This document shows, one piece after another, positions 1 to 5,944 of a stretch of DNA of 12,365 bases (position 1 is the first letter of the stretch; every line of letters begins with the position of its first letter). The translations under genes and the position numbers were made by a program. The stretch covers positions 1-12,365 of the forward strand of contig JAITXR010000305.1 in assembly GCA_031284665.1 (NCBI GenBank), read 5' to 3'. The DNA comes from Paludibacter sp. (GTDB lineage: Bacteria > Bacteroidota > Bacteroidia > Bacteroidales > Paludibacteraceae). The notes under the pieces were generated by a model that searched no databases, was not told the DNA's origin, and saw only the letters and a list, made by a program, of their open reading frames with translations.

Positions 1-762
1 CTCGAAGGTGAGGAGATGCCGGTTGATTTACCCGGTTTCAGAGGTGGCGACCGCACAAATATCGAATTGCCTGATGTTCAGCGTACTTTGCTCAAAGCGT
101 TGAAAGCAGCCGGTAAAAAAATAATCTTTGTAAATTGCAGTGGCTCGGCAATTGCGCTTACGCCCGAAACCGAAAGTTGCGATGCCATTATTCAAGCGTG
201 GTATGGCGGCGAACAGGGCGGTCAGGCGGTTGCCGACGTGATTTTTGGCGATTATAATCCGACAGGGAAATTGCCGATTACTTTCTATAAAAATTCCGCA
301 CAAATCCCTGAAGATTTTGAAGATTATTCGATGAAAGGAAAAACATATCGCTATATGGACGATGCACTTTTTCCGTTTGGCTACGGTTTGAGTTACACAA
401 AATTTAACTTGGGAAATGCCACATTAAGCAAAACCAACATTAAAGCAAACGAAAATATTACGCTGACAATTCCTGTAACAAATGCCGGAAAACGCAGTGG
501 AGCAGAGGTTGTGCAGGTTTATGTTCGCAAAATTAACGATAGCGACGATGCACCGCTCAAAACTCTTCGCGCTTATAAACGTGTGGAAATTGCAGCAGGC
601 AAAACCGCAAATGTATCGCTTGTTCTTGCTCCCGATGCTTTTGAATTTTTCGATAATTCTAAACTCACAATGGCAATAGCAGCCGGCGAATACGAAATTC
701 TTTATGGCAATACTTCGGAAAGTAAAGATTTGAAAACTGCGAGGATAGTGATTAATGATTAA
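1..762 (+). CDS. GH3 family beta-glycosidase (beta-glucosidase/beta-xylosidase type), C-terminal part
   Basis: The reading frame is open from base 1, so the gene begins left of the window; the visible 253 residues start LEGEEMPVDLPGFRGGDRT, a motif of the GH3 C-terminal (alpha/beta sandwich) domain. That domain covers about residues 1-130, including the YGGEQGGQAVADVIFGDYNP segment and the hallmark PFGYGLSYTKF near residues 125-135. A fibronectin type III-like domain follows (about 160-235, VTNAGKRSGAEVVQVYVR). The family hydrolyses terminal beta-linked glucose or xylose from oligosaccharides, normally in the Bacteroidetes periplasm. The catalytic Asp nucleophile and any signal peptide lie in the missing N-terminal part, so substrate and location cannot be read here. 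The wording of the LEGEEM...GGDRT and EDYSMKGKTYRYM segments recalls proteins annotated as xylan 1,4-beta-xylosidase (from memory). The gene converges on the GH78 fusion gene. Its last codons and TAA stop lie inside a heptamer tandem repeat. Confidence 0.95.
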   Translation, partial: LEGEEMPVDLPGFRGGDRTNIELPDVQRTLLKALKAAGKKIIFVNCSGSAIALTPETESCDAIIQAWYGGEQGGQAVADVIFGDYNPTGKLPITFYKNSAQIPEDFEDYSMKGKTYRYMDDALFPFGYGLSYTKFNLGNATLSKTNIKANENITLTIPVTNAGKRSGAEVVQVYVRKINDSDDAPLKTLRAYKRVEIAAGKTANVSLVLAPDAFEFFDNSKLTMAIAAGEYEILYGNTSESKDLKTARIVIND

Positions 763-785
763 TGATAAATGGTTAATGGTTAATG
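751..785. repeat. Heptamer tandem repeat (RTTAATG)x5 overlapping the GH3 stop codon
   Basis: Five adjacent 7-base units read attaatg, attaatg, ataaatg, gttaatg, gttaatg. The first units encode the last residues (I-N-D) and the TAA stop of the GH3 gene at 760-762. The same heptamer class recurs at 863-890, 1111-1124, 5751-5778, 5902-5934 and 11966-12000. Confidence 0.85.
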
Positions 786-799
786 TGCCAATTAACAAT

Positions 800-813
800 C
801 CCGATAAATCGGG
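800..813. repeat. Short inverted repeat cccgat-aa-atcggg
   Basis: A 6-bp stem with a 2-base loop lies 37 bases after the GH3 stop. No T-tract follows on either strand, so a terminator role is uncertain. The word gataaatcgggac is also present at 5831-5843, so this is a dispersed sequence rather than a gene-specific terminator. Confidence 0.55.
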
Positions 814-862
814 ACAAGTAATGCTAATTTGACAATTAAGAAATTAAGAAACAAAGAACAGT

Positions 863-890
863 GATTAACGATTAGTGATTAGTGATTAAC
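863..890. repeat. Heptamer tandem repeat (GATTARY)x4
   Basis: Four 7-base units read gattaac, gattagt, gattagt, gattaac. The class is the same as the array at 751-785, and the reverse complement of a very similar array lies at 11966-12000. Confidence 0.8.
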
Positions 891-895
891 ATCCA

Positions 896-941
896 AATTA
901 GTAGTTTTTTCGTGCACCGTTTACCGTGTATCGTGTACCAT
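896..941. repeat. Dispersed aattagtagtttttt word followed by (GTACCGT)-class heptamers
   Basis: Bases 896-912 (aattagtagttttttcg) recur with one extra T at 11633-11650. Directly after it come four heptamers, gcaccgt, ttaccgt, gtatcgt and gtaccat (914-941). The same heptamer class is found at 12218-12245. Confidence 0.75.
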
Positions 942-1015
942 TTTTTTAGCGTGTCATTGCGAGTAGGGGATAAAAATTTTTTAAATAAAAAGAAATGACG
1001 TAAATAAAAAAAAAT

Positions 1016-1103
1016 GCCTTTCTGTCTTTCTGTCTTCTTGTTTATTTATTAAGCGCAAGCGCTCTTTTATATGAACAGAAAGGCAAGAAGACAAGAAGAC
1101 ACG
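1016..1103. repeat. Inverted repeat of the AGAAAGGCAAGAAGACA family
   Basis: The left side has tgtcttcttg at 1031-1040 inside a C/T-rich tract, and the right side has caagaagaca at 1084-1093, giving a 10-bp stem with a 43-base spacer that contains a small agcgc/gcgct hairpin. The right arm (1076-1093, cagaaaggcaagaagaca) is an exact 18-base reverse complement of 12006-12023. Confidence 0.7.
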
Positions 1104-1110
1104 ACGAAGT

Positions 1111-1124
1111 GATTAATGATTAAT
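1111..1124. repeat. Heptamer tandem repeat (GATTAAT)x2
   Basis: Two perfect 7-base units of the same class as 751-785. They directly follow the purine-rich AAGAAGAC repeat. Confidence 0.6.
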
Positions 1125-1138
1125 AAAAAAAACGACGA

Positions 1139-1227
1139 AACTCTAACAGGGTTTTATACAATTCAAAATTACGAATTACGCACATTAATAGTTCAACTCT
1201 AACAGGGTTTCAAACCCTGTTAGAGTT
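1139..1227. repeat. Perfect palindrome (16-bp arms) plus an upstream direct copy of one arm
   Basis: The arm aactctaacagggttt occurs at 1139-1154 and again at 1195-1210. After one base (c1211) its exact reverse complement occupies 1212-1227, giving a 33-base near-perfect hairpin. It lies 53 bases beyond the stop of the minus-strand GH78 fusion gene, between convergent genes, where a bidirectional terminator would be expected. No T-run follows either arm, so that role is inferred from position only. A partial arm (ctctaacagg) recurs at 5887-5896, which marks it as a dispersed element. Confidence 0.8.
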
Positions 1228-1279
1228 AATACTCAATACTTGATTCTTGATACTTAATACTATATCCTCTATTTTCAAA

Positions 1280-4200
1280 TTATTTCTGAAAGAAATTCTT
1301 CAAAAACTTTGCATTTGCACCATAATTGCGTTTTACGTTTTGTACATCGCTTGTGTCGCGACTGCGTTCTACTACGAGCCAGCCTGTCCAGCCCATCGAG
1401 TCGAGTGTGGCTTTGATTTGCGGCATATCGAGTGCAGGGTCGTTTTCAATCCAATGTCCATCGGTATTCGAAACGTGAATTTGAATTATGCGTTTTTTAC
1501 CAAGTGTTTTTAATTCGTTGATTATGTTTCCTTTACGTTTAATAATTGCTGAAAAATTCACATAACTTTTTATGGCAGGCGAGGCGATTTTATCCAATAA
1601 GCGTGCCTCTTCTTTTGCCGATAAAGTTGTTTCGATACCAATAATTACGCCTGCTGCTTCGGCTTTTTTGGCTACAACTTTCAGGCGTTCAACAAGTATG
1701 GGATAAAGTTCAGGCTCTTTGACCACGTCGCTTGAATTTCCCATCGGCAAAAATGCGACTGTGATTTTCAGGGCTTTCATTGTTTCGATTGCCTCGTCGA
1801 TAAGTGTTTCGTAATTTTCGCGTTTGGCAAACGATTGTCCGTAGAATGCAGATAATGCCAGCGAACTGAATTGAATGCCAAGCCGGTTACATTCGTCAAT
1901 AAATAGTTGACGTGTGCGTTTGTCAAGTAGTTGATTTTCAAAATGTTCGCGCTGCCCAAGCGAGCCAAGGTCAACTTCCAAACCGTCGTAACCAAGTTCG
2001 CTTGCAAGGTCTATTGCTCCTATTTTTTGACGTTTAAGCATCATCCAGTCGCAAACCGAAATTTTATATTGTTCGTTATTTACTATTTTGACTTCTGAAT
2101 TTACCAAATTCGAAAAATATTTTTTCTCTTCAATTTTTGAAAGAATAATTTTATCGATGTCGATTGCAATATGTTTTATTGCCTTTCGTCGCCAAGTGTA
2201 AACTATGTGAACAAGCCCGTCGCTGCTTTGAATTACCGATGGATATGAGTATTGCCCGATTGGCGAATCTTCCAAAATGCAAGCCGCGTACCAAGTTTTA
2301 CCATCTTCGGAAACAGCAACATTTAGGGGTGTCCGCGCTCCTTTGCCGCGAGCAAGCGAATCGGCAGGGAGGAGGTGATTATATACAATCAGTTGCCGCC
2401 CGTCGCGTAGAGTTACGGCATCAAGTCCTGAATTATTGTTGGGTAAAGTTCCCAATGTCATTGCCGACCAAGTTTTGCCGCCGTCAGTTGACCACGATTC
2501 GCCCATCGACCGTTCCTGTGTACGTGTAAGTATCTGAATATTACCGTTTTTATAAGTCAAAATAGTTGGTTGAATGGCGTGAATAGTTGTGCCGTCGTTT
2601 ATCGCTGCTGTTTTTGTCCACGTTTTTCCTTTGTCGTTACTCATTTCAAAATGCACTTTCCATCCATTACTTTCGGTGCTCGACGGCGCAAGTAAAGTCC
2701 CGTTTTTTAACATTACCGGTTTGTTTTTAATGGGACCCAAAAAGTCTGCGGGCAGGTCTATTGGCTTACTCCAAGTATAGCCCCCATCTTTGGAAGTGAG
2801 CATTTTGCCAACCCAAGCGGCAACACTTGCGCCTACTTTATAATAAAGTTGCAAATCGCCACCCGGAACTTGATAAAGCACCGGATTCCAACAGGCATAA
2901 CGTGTTTTTTCGTCTGCAATTCCATTCGCAACGTTCACAGACTCAGTCCATTTGCCATTTTTGAGAATGCTAACCCAAATACAAACATCGGGATTACGCT
3001 CTTTTGTACCGCCAAACCAAGCGGCTACAATTTCACCATTCGAGTTTTCGGCAACAGTGGCGGCGTGGCTTTCGGGATAAGATGCATTTTGGTTGATAAA
3101 TTCGTCAGTTTCAACGCCTGCTTTCCAACGATTTTGCGCCTCGCCATACGGACAGCGGAAATGATAATCGCCTTCGCCAATTTCGATATTTATGCGACAT
3201 TCCTGAATACGGACATATTTTAATCCTTTTATTTCTAATGGTTTAACTCCGTTTACGCTAATGCTTTCAAAGTTTTTTGCAGGCAGTAAAATATTTGCTC
3301 GGCTACCTGCGGGGATAGATATTTTCCAATCAAATATACCATTTTCGAGTTTCCATTCGCTTTTTGCCACTCCGAACGCTGTTTTATGACTTGCCTTTAC
3401 AAACGTCAGATTTTCAGTTGGATTGGGTTTCATCCACAGCCAGCGGAAACCTTTTTGGTTTGGGTGTGTTTTTATTCCCGCCAAATCTTCAAAAATCCAA
3501 GGGAGTAAATCGCCAAGCAGCATTACGTGGTTGTGCGAGTTCATTTTCGGGCTTGCAGTATCGCCATTCCAAAGTTCCCAAATTGTGGTTGCGCCTTTTT
3601 CGACCATATATCCCCAACTCGGATAAGTGCGTTGCGAGGCAATGGTATATGCCAAATCTACTCTGCCGCGTTTTGTGAGTTCGCGCATAAGCCACTGAGT
3701 ACCAATTACTCCGGTAGAAATATGCAATTTGTCCTGACCAATTCTATCAATAATATTTTGAAAAATTTGCTCTTCCTTTTCATTTTCTGCCATATCAAAA
3801 GCGAGGGGTAAAAGGTTGGCAGTGATTGTATTATTGCCGTAAAATTGTTTTTCGGAGTTGTAGAATTTTTTATTAAAATTAGTTTTAATATTTTCAGCAA
3901 GCGCAGTAAACTCTTGAATATCTTGACGTTGCGAGGCTATCGGAGCAAACTCAATAAGCATTTTCAGCAATTTATAATAATAAGCCGTAGCAATCAGTTG
4001 TCCGTCGGTTTTGCGCAGCGGGTCGGCAGAGTGAATTAACTCTTCCGATTCGGGAGGAACGCACCAATCGCCATATTTATCTTTTGTAACAATGTAATCA
4101 TCAGTCATATAGCGTTTCATATAGTTGAGCCATTTTTTCATATAAGGATAATGGCGCACAATCGGAGTAGGGTCGCCATATTGTTTCCAAAGCATATCGG

Positions 4201-5554
4201 CAACCATAAAATAAGTCGATGGCCAGGTCATATTATCGCTGTAATACGACATATAATAAGGTGGTGCAATGTCGGAAAGTTGCCCTTCGGGAGTTTGCGA
4301 ATCGCGAATATCGTCGAGCCATTTTGTGTAAAATTTCTGATTATCGAGCAGAAAACTTTCGCCAAACGAGCCAACGGCGTGGTCGCCGAGCCAAGGTTGA
4401 CGCTCGTCGCGTTGCGGGCAGTCGAGTGGCATACCTTTGTAATTTCCCGAAATTCCCCACCAAGCGTTTTTCACTATTTGGTCGAGCAGTGGATTTGAAC
4501 TTTCGAAAGTTCCGGTAGTTTCCATTTCGTCGAAAACAACTTTTCCCTTAAAATCCGTAATTTTTGGAACTGACGGAAAACCAACCACTTCCACATACCT
4601 GAAACCGTGAGTTACAAAGCGCGGCTCCCAAGTTTCGCGCTCGCCGCCACGCATCACATAAGTATCGGCTTGTTCGGCACTGCGCAGGTTTACTGTTTTC
4701 AGCCGCCCGTTATTATCAAGTATTTCGGCAAAGCGAAGTGAAATTTTTTGCCCTCGTTTACCTTGTGCCGTTATTTGCAACCAGCCGACCATATTTTGCC
4801 CCATATCAAGAATAAAAGTATCGGGCGATAATTTTGTAACAGACTTAGGGTCAAGCACCTGCATTATTTTCATATTTGGATTTTCCTGCAACGCAAGTTT
4901 TCCCGCAGGGGCATTTACGATTTCGGGTTTTAACCATTTTTTGTCGTTATAACCTGCTTTATTCCAATTATTTAGTTCTTTTGTGGCATCATAAATTTCG
5001 CCATCGTAATCGTTTGTTGAGCGGATTGGTCCATCAACTGTAAGTTTCCACGACTCGTCGCTTGCGATAGTTTGCCGTGTGCCATCCGCAAAAGTAATTT
5101 CCAATTGAAAAAGCAATTTTGGATAACCGAAAATTTTGTGTTTTTCCGGTTTTGTGTTCTGGCGATTGTTGTAATAATGCCCTGTGCCAAGCGTAACTCC
5201 GACAGCATTTTTACCTTTTACAATTGCGCTTGTAACATCAAAAGTGTTGTATTTCACCGATTTATTGTAGTCGGTAGGAGTTGGAGCGAGTACGTGGTCG
5301 TCGATTTTTTCGCCATTAAAATAAAGTTCGTACAATCCCAATCCGATTATATTCACTTGCGCTTGGCTGATTTCCTTTTTAATGTCAAAATCTTTGCGTA
5401 AATAGCGAGCCGACAAACGCGAATGTGAATCCTCAACATCCCAAGCAGACGCGTGGTCGTAACCAATCCATTTGGCTTGTGTAAAAGGATTTTCGGCAGC
5501 AAAAGATGCTAATCCGAAAATTGATAACAAAAGAAGTAAAATTGTTTTTTTCAT
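1280..5554 (-). CDS. Secreted three-module fusion: GH78 alpha-L-rhamnosidase + BNR sialidase-like propeller + TIM-barrel sugar isomerase/lyase
   Basis: The protein has 1424 residues. A signal peptide (1-20, cleavage likely after FAA) lacks a lipobox, so a soluble periplasmic or secreted protein is expected. Residues 25-800 are a complete GH78 alpha-L-rhamnosidase: N-terminal beta domains (about 58-330), then the (alpha/alpha)6 barrel with DCPQRDERQPWLGD at 378-391 (E384 is the expected general acid, D378 and D391 sugar contacts) and TIWELW (E660, expected base), ending at IEIGEGDYHF. Residues 813-1136 are a BNR_2-type propeller with four Asp-boxes (921-928, 972-979, 1022-1029, 1082-1088), H830, FGGT 847-850 and NSGLDAVTL. 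Residues 1162-1424 are a complete AP-endonuclease-2/xylose-isomerase-like TIM barrel with E1308, N1333, H1360 and E1396 at the metal-ligand positions. No Met lies near the start of modules 2 or 3, so they cannot easily be made separately. No SD sequence precedes the ATG. The module calls are firm; the substrate is not known, but a rhamnose-containing plant glycan is likely. Confidence 0.93.
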   Translation of the reverse strand: MKKTILLLLLSIFGLASFAAENPFTQAKWIGYDHASAWDVEDSHSRLSARYLRKDFDIKKEISQAQVNIIGLGLYELYFNGEKIDDHVLAPTPTDYNKSVKYNTFDVTSAIVKGKNAVGVTLGTGHYYNNRQNTKPEKHKIFGYPKLLFQLEITFADGTRQTIASDESWKLTVDGPIRSTNDYDGEIYDATKELNNWNKAGYNDKKWLKPEIVNAPAGKLALQENPNMKIMQVLDPKSVTKLSPDTFILDMGQNMVGWLQITAQGKRGQKISLRFAEILDNNGRLKTVNLRSAEQADTYVMRGGERETWEPRFVTHGFRYVEVVGFPSVPKITDFKGKVVFDEMETTGTFESSNPLLDQIVKNAWWGISGNYKGMPLDCPQRDERQPWLGDHAVGSFGESFLLDNQKFYTKWLDDIRDSQTPEGQLSDIAPPYYMSYYSDNMTWPSTYFMVADMLWKQYGDPTPIVRHYPYMKKWLNYMKRYMTDDYIVTKDKYGDWCVPPESEELIHSADPLRKTDGQLIATAYYYKLLKMLIEFAPIASQRQDIQEFTALAENIKTNFNKKFYNSEKQFYGNNTITANLLPLAFDMAENEKEEQIFQNIIDRIGQDKLHISTGVIGTQWLMRELTKRGRVDLAYTIASQRTYPSWGYMVEKGATTIWELWNGDTASPKMNSHNHVMLLGDLLPWIFEDLAGIKTHPNQKGFRWLWMKPNPTENLTFVKASHKTAFGVAKSEWKLENGIFDWKISIPAGSRANILLPAKNFESISVNGVKPLEIKGLKYVRIQECRINIEIGEGDYHFRCPYGEAQNRWKAGVETDEFINQNASYPESHAATVAENSNGEIVAAWFGGTKERNPDVCIWVSILKNGKWTESVNVANGIADEKTRYACWNPVLYQVPGGDLQLYYKVGASVAAWVGKMLTSKDGGYTWSKPIDLPADFLGPIKNKPVMLKNGTLLAPSSTESNGWKVHFEMSNDKGKTWTKTAAINDGTTIHAIQPTILTYKNGNIQILTRTQERSMGESWSTDGGKTWSAMTLGTLPNNNSGLDAVTLRDGRQLIVYNHLLPADSLARGKGARTPLNVAVSEDGKTWYAACILEDSPIGQYSYPSVIQSSDGLVHIVYTWRRKAIKHIAIDIDKIILSKIEEKKYFSNLVNSEVKIVNNEQYKISVCDWMMLKRQKIGAIDLASELGYDGLEVDLGSLGQREHFENQLLDKRTRQLFIDECNRLGIQFSSLALSAFYGQSFAKRENYETLIDEAIETMKALKITVAFLPMGNSSDVVKEPELYPILVERLKVVAKKAEAAGVIIGIETTLSAKEEARLLDKIASPAIKSYVNFSAIIKRKGNIINELKTLGKKRIIQIHVSNTDGHWIENDPALDMPQIKATLDSMGWTGWLVVERSRDTSDVQNVKRNYGANAKFLKNFFQK

Positions 5555-5601
5555 TACTGTGTGTTTTTATATTTTTATGTGCTGAACTGTGCTGAAATAT
5601 A

Positions 5602-5609
5602 CAAAATTA
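5602..5609 (-). promoter_or_regulatory. Putative Bacteroidetes -7 promoter element for the GH78 fusion gene
   Basis: On the minus strand these bases read TAATTTTG, a full match to the Bacteroidetes sigma-ABfr -7 consensus TAnnTTTG. The element lies about 48 bases before the ATG, implying a leader of about 40 bases. I see no clear -33 TTTG at the expected distance, so this is a one-element call. Confidence 0.45.
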
Positions 5610-5721
5610 TAGAATAAAATTAATAGTGTTGGTTTATTGATTATGTTCTATAACATAATTTTATTAATTGAGAATTGAAAGTTGAAGATAGGGCAGCAGT
5701 AGCCTTCGCCGTCATTGTTCA

Positions 5722-5742
5722 TTTGTCTGAACTAAGAAACGG
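5722..5742 (+). repeat. Deleted copy of the TTTGTCTGAA...TAAGAAACGG element
   Basis: TTTGTCTGAA is followed after one base by TAAGAAACGG. In the fuller copies at 11811-11887 and 12063-12185 the same two words are separated by roughly 32-45 bases. GTCATTG at 5711-5717 is a remnant of the REP-like word that also accompanies the other copies. Confidence 0.65.
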
Positions 5743-5750
5743 AAAATAAT

Positions 5751-5778
5751 GGTTAGTGATTAATGCTAAATAGTTAAT
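5751..5778. repeat. Heptamer tandem repeat x4 (GATTAAT class)
   Basis: The units read ggttagt, gattaat, gctaaat, agttaat. They are degenerate but in register, and belong to the same class as 751-785. Confidence 0.6.
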
Positions 5779-5830
5779 TACCAAACAGTCCCCGCTGGCG
5801 CGAATACCGACACGTCCACGATAAATCCAC

Positions 5831-5890
5831 GATAAATCGGGACACGTCGGGACACGTCGGGGCACGTCGGGAGACCTCGGGACAGGCTCT
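5831..5890. repeat. Degenerate 10-bp tandem repeat (GACACGTCGG)
   Basis: Consecutive decamers read gataaatcgg, gacacgtcgg, gacacgtcgg, ggcacgtcgg, gagacctcgg, then gacaggctct. The tract runs straight into ctctaacagg (5887-5896), half of the palindrome arm found at 1139-1227. It lies just downstream of the macroglobulin gene but forms no obvious terminator hairpin. Confidence 0.75.
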
Positions 5891-5901
5891 AACAGGATGA
5901 A

Positions 5902-5934
5902 GATAACGATTAATCATTTATCATCAACCATTAA
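5902..5934. repeat. Heptamer tandem repeat, inverted orientation
   Basis: Read on the minus strand this is ttaatg, gttgatg, ataaatg, attaatc, gttatc, a degenerate array of the GATTAAT/GTTAATG class. It ends 10 bases from the macroglobulin stop codon. Confidence 0.6.
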
Positions 5935-5944
5935 GTTTTAATTT

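Larger units (their letters stand above)
763..1279. other. Convergent spacer without genes, filled with short repeats
   Basis: This 517-base AT-rich stretch lies between two convergent genes. I see no coding potential, tRNA or rRNA. It holds several separate repeats, listed individually, plus a small hairpin (cccgat-aa-atcggg at 800-813) and a truncated REP-like word GTCATTGCGAG at 953-963. Poly-A/T runs occur around 970-1015. Confidence 0.8.
5555..5944. other. Spacer between two minus-strand genes: promoter region plus repeat patchwork
   Basis: No gene is visible in these 390 bases. The right part (5681-5944) is a chain of repeats: a deleted copy of the TTTGTCTGAA/TAAGAAACGG element, two heptamer tracts and a 10-bp tandem repeat. 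The left part (5555-5680) is AT-rich and holds the likely promoter of the GH78 fusion gene. The length of the spacer and the promoter argue that the fusion gene is transcribed separately from the macroglobulin gene. Confidence 0.75.

Noticed and set aside
751..1227. CRISPR array
   Set aside because: Repeat units are 7-16 bases, directly adjacent or palindromic, without uniform unique spacers, and no cas gene is near.
1280..1360. Type IX secretion C-terminal sorting domain on the fusion protein
   Set aside because: The C terminus is the last helix of the TIM barrel (AKFLKNFFQK), with no beta-sandwich sorting domain after it.
4151..4518. Overlapping plus-strand ORFs of 99 and 115 residues
   Set aside because: They are antisense to the conserved GH78 catalytic region (DCPQRDER) and arise from its codon pattern.
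1280..5554. Possibility that the fusion is an artefact of a missed stop or a frameshift between three genes
   Set aside because: Modules 2 and 3 have no signal peptides or start codons at their junctions and the frame is continuous; a single base error could not remove these.
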